Shown here in pieces: positions 1 through 9,120 of a stretch of 64,000 bases of DNA (positions are counted from its first letter, which is position 1; the number at the start of each line of letters is the position of its first letter). The notes under the pieces are model-generated. The model ran no database searches. It saw only the letters and a list, made by a program, of their open reading frames with translations, and was not told where the DNA came from. Both the position numbers and the translations under genes were made by a program. The stretch is from DASUSH01 sp963785155 (GTDB taxonomy: Bacteria; Actinomycetota; Thermoleophilia; Solirubrobacterales; 70-9), in contig CAWAUB010000001.1 in the NCBI GenBank assembly GCA_963785155.1, forward strand, positions 184,483 through 248,482. The letters are read 5' to 3'.

Positions 1-1457
1 GCCCGCTCGACGAACTCGCGCCAGGCGGCGTGCTCGGCTTCGCGCCAGGCGTCGTCCCGCTCCGGCTCGATCCGCTCGCCGACGGGGATGTGGTCGGCGA
101 TCTCCGCGGTCGAGCCCCAGATGCCGGCGCCGACGGCGGCGAGCGCCGCTGCCCCGGCGACGGTGGCGTCGACGGCGCCCTTCTCCACCGGGATCCCGGT
201 GCTGTCCGCCTGCAGCTGGAGCAGCGTCGCGTCGCGCGTGAGGCCGCCGTCGACCCGGAGTGCCTCGACCGGGACCGCGTCGCGGACGACCGAGACGATG
301 TCGGCCACGCGCCAGGCGATCGCCTCCAGCGAGGCTCGGGCGATGTGGCCGGTCCGGCTCGCCGCGGTCAGGCCCGCGATGACGGCTCTCGCGTCCGAGC
401 GCCACCAGGGCGCTCCCATCCCGGCGAGCGCGGGCAGGACGCTGACGCCACCCGAGTCCTCGACCTCCGCCGCGGCGGCGGCCAAGGCGGGTGGATCCTC
501 CGCTAGGCCGAGATCCCGGCTCAGCCATTCGAGGAGGGCGCCGGCGGTGAAAACGCCGCCGTCGATCGCCCATTCGACCTTGCCATCGACGCGCCACGCG
601 ACCGTGGGCAGCAGGCCGCCGCTCACCTCAGGCCGTTCGGCGCCGGCGTGGGCGAGGACGAAGACGCCCGTCCCGTAGGTCGCCTTGACGAGGCCGGGGA
701 CGACGCAGCCGGCACCGGCTAGAGCCGCCTGCTGATCGACGCAGCGCGCGCGAAGCGGCAGGTCGACCGGCCAGGAGGGATGGGCGAGGGTGCCGAGGTC
801 GCCCGCCGTGTCGGCGATCTCGGGCAACGCCTCGGCAGGGACGCCGAAGATCTCGAGCAGCTCGGGGTCGAACTCGGGTGCCCCGAGCTGCGTCCGCGAG
901 GCCGTCGACGGGTCGGTCGCGAAGCCGGCGCCGAGCCGATCGCAGATCCAGGAGTCGACGGTGCCGAGGCGGAGGGTGCCGCGCTCTCCGGCGGCGGCGA
1001 CCTCCTCGGAGTGCTCGAGCAGCCAGGTCAGCTTCGCGGCGGAGAAGTAGGGGTCGAGCGGCATGCCGCTGCGCTCGACAACCGTCTCGGCCCGGCCGTC
1101 GGCCTCGAGCCGGTCGAGCATCTCCTGCGAGCGCTTGTCCTGCCAGGTGACGATCGGCGAGAGGGTTTCTCCGGTCTCGGCATCCCAGGCGAGCACTGAC
1201 TCGCCCTGGTGGTCCAGCCCGGCCGCCGCGATCTCCTCCGCGCCCTTCTCGCGCGCGAGTTGGAGCACTTCCTCGACAGCTCCCACCACAGCTGTGAGGA
1301 CTTCTTCGCCATCCTGCTCCACCCACCCTGGGCGGGGGTGGTGGAGGCGTTTCTCACTACGCGCTTCGGCGATCGGCCGGAGCTCGGCGTCGAAGACGAC
1401 CGCCTTCACCGCCGAGGTGCCCTCGTCGATGCCGAGGAGGAATGGGCCGTCGCTCAC
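1..1457 (-). CDS. FGGY-family carbohydrate kinase, C-terminus cut by window edge
   Basis: ATP-dependent kinase of the FGGY family (glycerol/sugar kinases). Reading from a GTG at 1457-1455, the frame is open for 485 codons to the window edge, close to the usual 490-510 residues, so only the last few are missing. The N-terminus has the phosphate-1 loop GIDEGTSAVKAVVFD, and later GLDHQGESVLAWD, the WQDKRS segment and a YGTGVF stretch typical of the family's two actin-like domains. The start overlaps the stop of the upstream flavoprotein gene by 4 bases (GTGA), so the two are co-transcribed. A glycerol-3-phosphate-oxidase-like partner makes glycerol or a related polyol a reasonable substrate, but GLDHQGES differs from the classical GlpK NQRET motif, so specificity is open. 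Confidence 0.85.
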   Translation of the reverse strand, partial: MSDGPFLLGIDEGTSAVKAVVFDAELRPIAEARSEKRLHHPRPGWVEQDGEEVLTAVVGAVEEVLQLAREKGAEEIAAAGLDHQGESVLAWDAETGETLSPIVTWQDKRSQEMLDRLEADGRAETVVERSGMPLDPYFSAAKLTWLLEHSEEVAAAGERGTLRLGTVDSWICDRLGAGFATDPSTASRTQLGAPEFDPELLEIFGVPAEALPEIADTAGDLGTLAHPSWPVDLPLRARCVDQQAALAGAGCVVPGLVKATYGTGVFVLAHAGAERPEVSGGLLPTVAWRVDGKVEWAIDGGVFTAGALLEWLSRDLGLAEDPPALAAAAAEVEDSGGVSVLPALAGMGAPWWRSDARAVIAGLTAASRTGHIARASLEAIAWRVADIVSVVRDAVPVEALRVDGGLTRDATLLQLQADSTGIPVEKGAVDATVAGAAALAAVGAGIWGSTAEIADHIPVGERIEPERDDAWREAEHAAWREFVER

Positions 1458-2620
1458 AGGAGCCCTCTGTATTCGGCGGCGCGCCGCCACCAGGGGACCG
1501 GCGGATCGGGATCCGCCTCAGCCGGCGCCGGCGAGAGCGGCGCCTCGGCGCCGAGCTCGATCCCGAGCCCGGCCACGATCTCCGTCACCCGCTCCGCGAT
1601 TCCCAGCGAGGCCGTCATCCCGGTCGATCGGATCGCCGCCACGTTGACGAGGCTCTCACATGCCGGCGAGGGGCCGATGACGTAGTTCAGCGGCGCGCCT
1701 TCGGAGTCGCGGGCGGCGGTGCGCAGGCCGGCGTACGCGGCGATCGGCTCCGCCCCGGCGAGCGGCTCGTACATCCGCTCGGCCTTGGCGCGGATCGTGG
1801 CGGCAGCCTCCTCCCGCACGCTCCAGTCCCCCTTGTCGGTGCCGTCGACCGCGGTCGGCCCGGCAACCACATGGCCGTCCACCGTCGGGAACACGAGCAC
1901 GCCCTTCGTTCCGGCCTCGGGCACGGGCAGCAGCACCTGATCGAGCGGGTCGCCTGCCGGCGGATCGAAGACCAGGAACTCGCCCTTGCGCGGATAGATC
2001 TCGAAGCGCTCGTCGCCCGCGGCCCGCGCAACCGCGTCGGCGCCCAGGCCGGCGCAGTTGATCGCGATCCGGCAGGAGACGCCCTCGCCGCCGGGCTCGG
2101 ACAGGCGCAGGCCCTCCCCCTCGCGCGCGACAGCGGCAACCCGGAAGCCGGTGCGGACCCCGGCGCCATGCCTGCCGGCAGCCGCCGCAAGCGCCTGGGT
2201 GTAGGCGACGGGGTCGGTGATCGACTCGCTCGGGATCTCCAGCGCGCCGTCGTCGCGGCGGGAGACCTCCACCCCGTTGCGCGCCGCGTTCGCCACCAAC
2301 CCGTCGATCTCCCCCTCGCCGGCGGGATCGAACGCCCGCATCAGCCCGCCGCAGGGGTGGAGCGGCACGCCGAGGGCCTCGAACACCTCGCTCCGGTGCT
2401 CGGCGGCGCGCAGGATCATCTCCGTCTCGAGCTCGCCGGGGGCCGAGTCGAAGCCCGTATGGAGGATCCCGGAGTTGGTCCCGCTTGCGCAAAGTCCGGG
2501 TTCCGCCTCGGCCTCGAGGAGCTCGACTTCCGCCCCCCGCCGCGCCAGGGCGAGCGCGGTTGCGCTGCCGATTACGCCTGCGCCCACAACCGCAACCCGG
2601 TCGTTCATACGTCCAGGCAC
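1454..2620 (-). CDS. FAD-dependent oxidoreductase, glycerol-3-phosphate oxidase-like (DAO family)
   Basis: Flavoprotein of 388 aa. The Rossmann motif VVGAGVIGSATALALARRG followed by an acidic strand end binds FAD. The segment NSGILHTGFDSAPGELE resembles the NSG-HGGFDPKPG segment of GlpO/L-2-hydroxyglutarate oxidase-type enzymes. The family oxidises a 2-hydroxy-acid, glycerol phosphate or amine with FAD. The stop overlaps the kinase start (GTGA). The first start is GTG at 2620; ATG at 2608 would lose four residues and is equally possible. The gene is divergent from the amine-catabolism operon at 2711. That operon lacks an obvious gamma-glutamyl-amine oxidase (PuuB role), so this protein could fill it; the kinase partner argues instead for glycerol-3-phosphate. 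Confidence 0.8.
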   Translation of the reverse strand: MPGRMNDRVAVVGAGVIGSATALALARRGAEVELLEAEAEPGLCASGTNSGILHTGFDSAPGELETEMILRAAEHRSEVFEALGVPLHPCGGLMRAFDPAGEGEIDGLVANAARNGVEVSRRDDGALEIPSESITDPVAYTQALAAAAGRHGAGVRTGFRVAAVAREGEGLRLSEPGGEGVSCRIAINCAGLGADAVARAAGDERFEIYPRKGEFLVFDPPAGDPLDQVLLPVPEAGTKGVLVFPTVDGHVVAGPTAVDGTDKGDWSVREEAAATIRAKAERMYEPLAGAEPIAAYAGLRTAARDSEGAPLNYVIGPSPACESLVNVAAIRSTGMTASLGIAERVTEIVAGLGIELGAEAPLSPAPAEADPDPPVPWWRRAAEYRGLL

Positions 2621-2621
2621 A

Positions 2622-2651
2622 TTGACTTGCCGGGTGCGGGCGGTTTAGGGT
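2622..2651 (+). promoter_or_regulatory. Putative sigma70-type promoter of permease operon
   Basis: TTGACT at 2622-2627, an 18-base spacer, then TAGGGT at 2646-2651, matching the actinobacterial TANNNT -10 form. It would start transcription about 50 bases before the permease ATG, leaving room for the GAGGAG ribosome-binding site at 2701-2706. Found by eye only. Confidence 0.4.
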
Positions 2652-2710
2652 CGGAATTGGTCACAGACGTCACTATCTCAGGGCGCGCAAGCGCCCGGAC
2701 GAGGAGAGCG

Positions 2711-4291
2711 ATGGCAAGCCAGGATCCCGCACCAGCCGCGCCAACGGGCTCGAGCGACGAGCAGCAGCTCGCCGACATGGGCTACAAGCAGGACCTCGCG
2801 CGTGCGTGGGGTGGGTTCACGAACTTCGCGATCTCATTCACGATCATCTCCGTCCTCGCGGGGACCTTCACGACTTTCGCGTTCGCCTGGCAGAACGGCG
2901 GCCCGATCGCCGCCTCGATCGGCTGGCCGATCCTCTGCGCGTTCGTGCTCATGGTGGCCTTTTCGATGGCCGAGCTGACCTCGGCCATGCCGACCGCAGG
3001 CGGGCCCTACTGGTGGGCGCACAAGCTCGGCGGGCCGGGCTGGAGCTGGATGACGGGCTGGTTCAACATCGTCGGGCTCGTCGGGATCGTCGCCTCGGTC
3101 GCCTACGGCGCCGCCTTCTTCCTCTACAGCCTGCTCGGGCTTTACGGAGTCGACTTCCTCGGCATGAACTTCGCCGAGGGCGACAGCGTCCTCGGCGACA
3201 CGTTCATCCTCTTCCTGCTGATCCTCCTGGTCGTGACGCTGCTCAATATCTTCGGCGATCGCGTCCTCGCGTTACTAAACAGCATCTCGGTTGGCTGGCA
3301 CGTGATCGGCGTGCTGATCATCATCGGGCTGCTCGTCTTCGTTCCGGACGACCACCAGAGCGCGAGCTTCGTCTTCGGCGAGCGGATCAACAACTCCGGG
3401 CATTTCGACGGCTCCACGAGCAGCCTCGGCTTCTGGTTCTTCGTCCTGCCGATCGGCTTCCTGCTGGCGATGTACACGCAGACCGGCTACGACGCATCGG
3501 CACATACCGCCGAGGAGACGAAGAACGCCTCGATCGCCGCCGCACAGGGCGTCTGGCGCTCGGTCTTCTTCTCCGCCCTGATCGGCTGGTTCGTCCTGCT
3601 CGCCTTCCTCTTCGCCGCCAACGACGTCGCGGCAATCAACGACGCGGCCGGGTTCGTCGGCGAGATCTTCACCACCGCGCTCGATCCGTGGGCCGCGAAG
3701 ATGGTCCTGCTGATCGCGACCGTCGGCCAGCTCTTCTGCGTTGCGGCCGGCCTCACAAGCGCCTCACGTACCTGGTACGCGTTCTCTCGCGACCGCGCGA
3801 TCCCAGGTGGCGCGTTCTTCAGCCGCGTCAACCGCGAGAAGGTGCCGCTCTACTCGGTGATCGCGGTCTCGTTCTTCGCGCTCATCATCTCGATTCCGGC
3901 ACTTTTCGGGTCGAACGACATCCCGTTCGCATTCTTCGCGATAACCGGCATCTGCACGGTCGGCCTCTACCTCGCCTACATCCTGCCGATCTACTTGCGG
4001 CTGCGGGCAGGCGACAGATTCGAGCCCGGTCCCTGGACACTCGGCGCACGCTACAAGCTGGTCAACACGCTGGCGATCATCTTCGTCGTCCTCGTTGTCT
4101 TCAGCCTCGATCTGCCGTTCACCCCGACGGGGCTGCCCTGGAACGAGGACTTCGACGCGACGGTCGTGAACTACACGCCGCTGGCGATCCTGATCCCGCT
4201 GATCTTCGGCGTCTGGTACCTCGTCTCGGCGAAGAACAGGTACAAGGGACCGGTTCGGACGCTCGAGGAGGACGAGGTCACCCGCGATTGA
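2711..4291 (+). CDS. APC-superfamily amino acid/amine permease
   Basis: Inner-membrane secondary transporter of 526 aa with about 12 hydrophobic segments. The N-terminal segment, with GGFTNFAISFTIISVLAG and then SAMPTAGGPYWWAHKLGG, is typical of the GABA/amino-acid permease (BAT/GabP-like) branch of the APC superfamily. The frame is open far upstream, but ATG at 2711 follows a GAGGAG ribosome-binding site and begins the hydrophilic lead-in expected for the family, so the upstream extension is not real. It is followed after 23 bases by the glutamine-synthetase-like gene, and context suggests it imports the amine or amino acid used by that operon. Confidence 0.9.
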   Translation: MASQDPAPAAPTGSSDEQQLADMGYKQDLARAWGGFTNFAISFTIISVLAGTFTTFAFAWQNGGPIAASIGWPILCAFVLMVAFSMAELTSAMPTAGGPYWWAHKLGGPGWSWMTGWFNIVGLVGIVASVAYGAAFFLYSLLGLYGVDFLGMNFAEGDSVLGDTFILFLLILLVVTLLNIFGDRVLALLNSISVGWHVIGVLIIIGLLVFVPDDHQSASFVFGERINNSGHFDGSTSSLGFWFFVLPIGFLLAMYTQTGYDASAHTAEETKNASIAAAQGVWRSVFFSALIGWFVLLAFLFAANDVAAINDAAGFVGEIFTTALDPWAAKMVLLIATVGQLFCVAAGLTSASRTWYAFSRDRAIPGGAFFSRVNREKVPLYSVIAVSFFALIISIPALFGSNDIPFAFFAITGICTVGLYLAYILPIYLRLRAGDRFEPGPWTLGARYKLVNTLAIIFVVLVVFSLDLPFTPTGLPWNEDFDATVVNYTPLAILIPLIFGVWYLVSAKNRYKGPVRTLEEDEVTRD

Positions 4292-4314
4292 CGCCTAGAT
4301 AGGGTGGATCGGGC

Positions 4315-5643
4315 ATGAAGCTCGACGAGCTGAAGAAGGCGGTCGACGAAGGGACCGTCGACACCGTGCTCCTGACGATCGCCGACATGGAGGGCCGGCT
4401 GCAGGGCAAGCGGCTGACCGCCCGCCACTTCCTCGACGCGGTGGTCGACCACGAGGCGGAGGGCTGCAACTACCTGCTCGCGGTCGACGTGGACATGGAG
4501 ACCGTCGACGGCTACGCGATGTCCTCGTGGTCGCGTGGCTACGGCGACTTCGTGATGGCGCCGGACATCGACACGCTGCGGCCGATCCCCTGGCAGGAGG
4601 GGACGGTGCAGCTGATGGCCGACATCCAGTGGGAGGACGACTCGCCGGTGGTCGCGTCGCCGCGCCAGATCCTCCGCCGCCAGCTCGACCGGCTCGCCGA
4701 GCGGGGGTGGCGCGCGATGGCCGGCACCGAGCTCGAGTTCATGGTCTTCCGCGACACCTACGAGGACGCGTGGAAGAGCGGCTACCGCGACCTGACGCCG
4801 GCCAACCTCTACAACATCGACTACTCGATGCTCGGCACGTCGCGGATCGAGCCGCTGATCAGGCGGATCCGCAACTCGATGATGGGCGCGGAGATGGTCG
4901 TGGAGAACTCGAAGGGCGAGTGCAACTTCGGCCAGCACGAGATCAACTTCCTTTTCGACGAGGCGCTGACGACGGCCGACCAGCACGTCGTCTACAAGAA
5001 CGGCGCGAAGGAAATCGCGGCGCAGGAGGACTACGCGCTCACCTTCATCGCGAAGTTCGACGAACGGGAGGGCAACTCGTGCCATATCCACTGCTCGTTG
5101 GTCGACGAGGACGGCGGGAGCATCTTCGCGGGCGACGACGCGACCTTCAAGAGCTTCGTCGCGGGCCAGCTCGCCTGCATGCGCGACATGACCCTCTTCT
5201 TCGCGCCTCAGATCAATTCCTACAAGCGCTTTTCGGAGGGATCCTTCGCGCCGACCGCGGTGGCCTGGGGCAAGGACAACCGGACCTGCTCGATCCGCGT
5301 GGTCGGCCATGGCCCGGCGCTTCGCTTCGAGAATCGGCTCCCGGGCGCAGACGTCAACCCGTACCTGGCGCTCTCGGCGATGATCGCCTCGGGCCTGCAC
5401 GGTGTCGAGAACGGGCTGGAGTTGGAGCCGGCTTTCGAGGGCAACGCATACGAGTCCGACAAGCAGCACGTCCCAAAGACGATGTACGAGGCCCGCGACC
5501 TGTTCGGCGAGAGCGAGGCGGTCCGCGAGGCGTTCGGGCAGGAGGTCGTCGACCACTACCTGAACAGGGCCCGGATCGAGCTCGAGGCGATGGAGTCCAC
5601 GGTCACCGACTGGGAGCGCTTCCGCGGCTTCGAGCGGCTGTGA
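4315..5643 (+). CDS. Glutamine synthetase-like gamma-glutamyl-amine ligase (GlnA4/PuuA type)
   Basis: A 442-aa protein with glutamine synthetase beta-grasp and catalytic domains: GTELEFMVF (metal-binding ELE), GECNFGQHEINF, GNSCHIHCSL and NRTCSIRVVGHGPALRFENR. These give the ATP-dependent ligation chemistry of the family. Followed by a gamma-glutamyl-type amidotransferase, an aldehyde dehydrogenase and an SDR, it is best read as a ligase that gamma-glutamylates an amine (polyamine, ethanolamine or similar) and not as the assimilatory enzyme. The order matches the Mycobacterium tuberculosis glnA4-Rv2859c-aldC-Rv2857c cluster. TAGGGT lies 9 bases before the ATG, so an internal leaderless promoter is possible. 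The exact amine cannot be told from sequence. Confidence 0.85.
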   Translation: MKLDELKKAVDEGTVDTVLLTIADMEGRLQGKRLTARHFLDAVVDHEAEGCNYLLAVDVDMETVDGYAMSSWSRGYGDFVMAPDIDTLRPIPWQEGTVQLMADIQWEDDSPVVASPRQILRRQLDRLAERGWRAMAGTELEFMVFRDTYEDAWKSGYRDLTPANLYNIDYSMLGTSRIEPLIRRIRNSMMGAEMVVENSKGECNFGQHEINFLFDEALTTADQHVVYKNGAKEIAAQEDYALTFIAKFDEREGNSCHIHCSLVDEDGGSIFAGDDATFKSFVAGQLACMRDMTLFFAPQINSYKRFSEGSFAPTAVAWGKDNRTCSIRVVGHGPALRFENRLPGADVNPYLALSAMIASGLHGVENGLELEPAFEGNAYESDKQHVPKTMYEARDLFGESEAVREAFGQEVVDHYLNRARIELEAMESTVTDWERFRGFERL

Positions 5644-6368
5644 GTGAGGGGCGGCGGCCGGTAATCGGCGTCCCTGCCGCGCTCGAGCGGGCGAGCTGGA
5701 CCGTCTGGGAGGCGGAGGCAAACCTTTCCCCGCGCAGTTACTCGGAGGCGCTGGGTGGGGCTGGTGCACAGGCGGTCGTGCTGCCGGCCGACGACGCGAT
5801 CGCCGCCGATCCGGCTCAGGCTCTGGCTTTGCTGGACGGACTGCTCGTCGCGGGCGGCGGGGACATCAGCCCGAGCCTCTATGGAGAATCGGATGCCGAG
5901 GAGACCGTGGGCGTCCGGCCTGGGCGCGACGCGTTCGAGATCGCGTTGACCCGGACGGCGCTCGAGCACGACGTGCCGGTCCTGGGTATCTGCCGGGGCA
6001 TGGAGATGCTCAACATCGCTCGCGGCGGAACGCTCGTCCAGGAGCTCGAGACGAAGGAGGCGCACCTGCGCAACCCGGGCGAGTTCACGACACATGAGGT
6101 CGACCTCGAGCCTGGGTCACTCGCGGCCCGAGCCGCGGGGGCCGAGGCGATCGCGGTCCGCTCACACCATCATCAGGGGGTGGGTGAGCTCGGCGACGGC
6201 CTGGTGATCTCCGGTCGGTCGGCGGGCGACGGGGTCGCCGAGGCGATCGAGGACCCAGAGCTCGCGTTCGCGCTCGGAGTGCTCTGGCACGCCGAGGAGG
6301 AATCGCCCAGCCCGGTGATCGAGGCGTTCGTGGCTGCCGCGCGCGCGGCCGCCGAGGTGCCGGCGTGA
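5640..6368 (+). CDS. Class I glutamine amidotransferase, gamma-glutamyl-GABA hydrolase type (PuuD-like)
   Basis: A 242-aa cytoplasmic hydrolase. The nucleophile lies in GICRGMEMLNIARGG, the gamma-glutamyl hydrolase (peptidase C26) form of the amidotransferase elbow, and the His/Glu of the triad in LWHAEEE near the C-terminus. The stretch LLVAGGGDISPSLYGE is typical of PuuD-like proteins. The GTG start at 5640 overlaps the ligase stop by 4 bases (GTGA); the longer frame extending upstream is a shadow of the ligase gene. Expected role: removal of the gamma-glutamyl group after the amine has been oxidised. Confidence 0.85.
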   Translation: MSEGRRPVIGVPAALERASWTVWEAEANLSPRSYSEALGGAGAQAVVLPADDAIAADPAQALALLDGLLVAGGGDISPSLYGESDAEETVGVRPGRDAFEIALTRTALEHDVPVLGICRGMEMLNIARGGTLVQELETKEAHLRNPGEFTTHEVDLEPGSLAARAAGAEAIAVRSHHHQGVGELGDGLVISGRSAGDGVAEAIEDPELAFALGVLWHAEEESPSPVIEAFVAAARAAAEVPA

Positions 6369-7741
6369 GCGGGTCAGAGACGATCTCGGTCCTCGAGCCG
6401 GCGACGGAGGAGGTGCTCGAGGAGATCCCCCGGGCGGGCGCCGAGGAGGTCGACGCCGCCGTGGCGGCTGCGAAGGCGGCGTTCCCAGCGTGGCGGGCGA
6501 TGGCGCCGGAGGAGCGGGCCGAGCTGCTTCATCGACTCGCCGGCGCACTCGGTGAGGCGGGCGAGGAGCTCGCGCGGCTCGAGGCGCGCAACGCCGGCAA
6601 GCCGATCTCCGACGCGCGCGGCGAGATGGGGATGGTCGCCGACACGTTCCGCTACTACGCGTCCGAGCCACAGCGCCTTCTCGGCGAGACGATCCCGGTG
6701 AGCGGCGGAGTCGACATGACCTTCCGCGAGCCGCTCGGGGTCGTCGGGCTGATCACACCCTGGAACTTCCCGCTGGCGATCGCGTCGTGGAAGGTCGCTC
6801 CGGCGCTCGCGGCCGGGAACACGATCGTGCTGAAGCCGGCCGAGCTGACGCCGCTGACGTCACTGCGGCTCGCGGAGATCGCGCGCGAGGCGGGCCTGGC
6901 GGAGGGCGTCCTCAACGTCGTCGCCGGGCCGGGCAGAGTCTGCGGGCAGCGGCTGGTCGAGCACCCCGACGTGGCGAAGATCGCATTCACCGGCTCGACC
7001 GAGGTCGGTCGGGGGATCGCGGCCGGCGCGGCGGAGACGATCAAGCGGGTCACGCTGGAGCTCGGCGGCAAGTCAGCGAACGTCGTGTTCGCCGATGCCG
7101 ACATCGAGCGGGCCGCCGCTGCCGCGCCGTCTGCGGTCTTCGGCAACGCGGGCCAAGACTGCTGCGCGCGCTCGCGGATCCTGGTCGAGCGAACGGTGCT
7201 CGACGAGTTCATGGCGGCCATGGAGCCGGCGGTAAGCGGCCTGCGGGTTGGTGATCCACTCGACGAGGAGACGGAGATGGGGCCGCTGATCTCCGCCGAC
7301 CAGCGGGAGACCGTGGGCTCCTATGTCGACGATTCGGCGCCGGTCGCGTTCCGTGGCTCCGCACCCGACGGCGCCGGATTCTGGTTCCCACCGACGGTGC
7401 TCTGCCCGGTCTCCAACTCCGACCGGGTGGCTCGCGAGGAGGTGTTCGGCCCCGTCGCGGCGGTAATCCCGTTCGAGGGTGAGGCGGAGGCGGTCGAGAT
7501 CGCCAACGACACGCCGTACGGGCTGTCGGGCTCGGTCTGGACCCGGGACGGCGCGAGGGCGCTGCGGGTCGTTCGCGCGATCGACACCGGCGTGCTCTCG
7601 ATCAACTCGAACACGTCGGTCCGGGTCTCGACCCCGTTCGGGGGCTTCAAGCAGTCGGGCGTGGGCCGCGAGCTCGGCCCCCACGCGCTCGATGCCTACA
7701 GCGAGGTGAAGAACGTGTACTACGCGACCGAGGAGGGATAG
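6365..7741 (+). CDS. NAD(P)+-dependent aldehyde dehydrogenase (AldC/PuuC-like)
   Basis: A 458-aa ALDH-superfamily enzyme. Visible landmarks are TPWNFPLAIASWKVAPALAAG and KPAELTP (cofactor binding), FTGSTEVGR, the catalytic glutamate in ELGGKSANVVFADAD, the catalytic cysteine in GNAGQDCCARSR, and the C-terminal FGGFKQSGVGRELG. It oxidises an aldehyde, here probably the gamma-glutamylated or free amino-aldehyde of the pathway. The GTG at 6365 overlaps the previous stop by 4 bases, so translation is coupled. It lies between the amidotransferase and SDR genes, as aldC does in mycobacteria. Confidence 0.9.
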   Translation: MSGSETISVLEPATEEVLEEIPRAGAEEVDAAVAAAKAAFPAWRAMAPEERAELLHRLAGALGEAGEELARLEARNAGKPISDARGEMGMVADTFRYYASEPQRLLGETIPVSGGVDMTFREPLGVVGLITPWNFPLAIASWKVAPALAAGNTIVLKPAELTPLTSLRLAEIAREAGLAEGVLNVVAGPGRVCGQRLVEHPDVAKIAFTGSTEVGRGIAAGAAETIKRVTLELGGKSANVVFADADIERAAAAAPSAVFGNAGQDCCARSRILVERTVLDEFMAAMEPAVSGLRVGDPLDEETEMGPLISADQRETVGSYVDDSAPVAFRGSAPDGAGFWFPPTVLCPVSNSDRVAREEVFGPVAAVIPFEGEAEAVEIANDTPYGLSGSVWTRDGARALRVVRAIDTGVLSINSNTSVRVSTPFGGFKQSGVGRELGPHALDAYSEVKNVYYATEEG

Positions 7742-7746
7742 GACGA

Positions 7747-8493
7747 ATGCCGGGACGGCTCGAGGGCAAGGTCTGCGTTATCACCGGCGCCGCGAGCGGG
7801 ATCGGGGCCGAAACTGCTCGTCTTTTCACCGAGGAGGGTGCCCATGTGGTCGGCGTCGACCTCACGGCCGACTCCAAGGCGGAGCTCGCACTCGCGTGCG
7901 ACGTCGCCGACGACGCCCAGGTGCGCAAGATGTTCAATGCAGCCCACCAGGAGTTCGGCCGCATCGACGTTCTCTTCAACAACGCGGGAATCGTGCGCGA
8001 GGACGATCGCAGCGTGCTCCATACCTCGATCAAGGCCTGGCAGAGGATCCAGGACGTCGATCTCAAGTCGGTCTTCCTCTGCTGCAAACACGGCATCCCC
8101 CATCTGCTCGAGTCCGGCGGTGGATCGGTGATCAACACCGCCTCCTTCGTCGCGGTGATGGGCTCCGCCACCTCGGAGATCTCCTACACCGCGGCCAAGG
8201 GCGGCGTCCTGGCCATGTCCCGCGAGCTCGGCGTCGAGTTCGCCCGCCGAGGCGTTCGCGTCAACGCCCTCTGCCCAGGCCCGGTCTCCACCCCCCTCCT
8301 GGAAGAGCTGTTCTCGAAGGACCCGGAGCAGGCGGCCCGCCGCCTCATCCACGTCCCGATCGGCCGCTTCGCCCACCCGCGCGAAATCGCCCAGGGAGCC
8401 CTATTCCTAGCCAGCGACGACAGCAGCTACGTCACCGCCTCAACCTTCCTGATCGACGGCGGCCTAAGCGGCGCCTACGTCACCCCGCAGTAG
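7747..8493 (+). CDS. Short-chain dehydrogenase/reductase (SDR)
   Basis: A 248-aa classical SDR: the NAD(P)-binding TGAASGIGAETARLF motif at the N-terminus, NNAG (FNNAGIV), the catalytic YTAAK with the upstream serine region, and a C-terminal IDGGLSGAYV typical of the family. GGAGG lies before the ATG, 5 bases after the aldehyde dehydrogenase stop, making it the last gene of the operon. It probably performs an additional alcohol/ketone oxidation-reduction step. The RAYT-type element begins 9 bases after its stop codon. Confidence 0.9.
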   Translation: MPGRLEGKVCVITGAASGIGAETARLFTEEGAHVVGVDLTADSKAELALACDVADDAQVRKMFNAAHQEFGRIDVLFNNAGIVREDDRSVLHTSIKAWQRIQDVDLKSVFLCCKHGIPHLLESGGGSVINTASFVAVMGSATSEISYTAAKGGVLAMSRELGVEFARRGVRVNALCPGPVSTPLLEELFSKDPEQAARRLIHVPIGRFAHPREIAQGALFLASDDSSYVTASTFLIDGGLSGAYVTPQ

Positions 8494-9062
8494 CCAGCAC
8501 CGGGGTCAGACCCCTTAGCGAAGTTCTCATACTTCTGCCGCGTCGACGTCTGCGTGGTCGCGACGCGATCAGGTCGAAAAGCTCGTTCGGCTCGCCAGCC
8601 ACGGCGGCCCGCCATCTCCGAGGTCAGCGCCATAGCTACTCCACGCCCAGGTTCCGGAAGGAGGCTGAGCCCAGCCTTGACCGGATTGCGCGCGATATAC
8701 GCAGCGACGGTCAAGAAGCTGAGCGTCCGATTGGACCGGAACGCCCCGAATCGACTTTCAAAGAGATGGCCGCGCCGCCATGCCGTCGATTGAACGCTTG
8801 CGCATAATGACCGTGCGATTTCCGCTGGACCCCCTTGCTCAGGTTCGCCTCGGAGGTCATCTAGAAGAAGATGGACATGGTTCTCCATCAGGCAATAGGC
8901 AAGGCACTCTCCAGTCCATCGCGACCACGACGGTTCCCAGCAAGTCCAGATAGGCCGGCGGTCGATGTAGATCGAGAAACACTGGCCGGCGGTCCACTCC
9001 ACGCGCAAAACACATGGCTGATCGAACCGTGCGCTCCGACTTCTCTCGGCTTCCTGGGCATG
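8475..9062 (-). pseudogene. Decayed REP-associated tyrosine transposase (RAYT, Y1_Tnp)
   Basis: Pieces of one IS200-like/RAYT protein are spread over three frames. From ATG at 9062 the first frame reads MPRKPREVGAHGSISHVF. A second reads ARGVDRRPVFLD and AYLDLLGTVVVAMDWR. The third carries ECLAYCLMENHVHLLL, containing the HUH metal-binding pair His-x-His, and then AYIARNPVKAGL. At least two single-base shifts (near 9010 and near 8910) break it, and the last frame runs through the flanking repeat into the SDR gene. RAYTs are single-copy domesticated transposases linked to REP palindromes, and such palindromes flank this copy. With several breaks and no clean end it is called a pseudogene, although this window has many single-base breaks elsewhere. 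Confidence 0.75.
8502..8517. repeat. REP-like 16-bp inverted repeat, left copy
   Basis: GGGGTCAGACCCCTTA. The first 13 bases are themselves a palindrome around a central A. The exact reverse complement occurs at 9121-9136, so the pair flanks the RAYT remnant in inverted orientation. Confidence 0.8.
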
Positions 9063-9120
9063 TCACCGAGGAGAAGCCCAGCGAAGCTCCTCCCGCCCCC
9101 CCGCCGTGCTGGCAAACCGT

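Noticed and set aside
628..1326. Minus-strand Arg-rich 232-codon frame
   Set aside because: The FGGY kinase reads through the same strand in another frame with clear motifs. The Arg-rich translation is a frame shadow.
1442..2710. N-terminal extension of the permease frame by about 420 codons
   Set aside because: It is antisense to the flavoprotein gene, low in hydrophobic content, and the ATG at 2711 has a proper ribosome-binding site.
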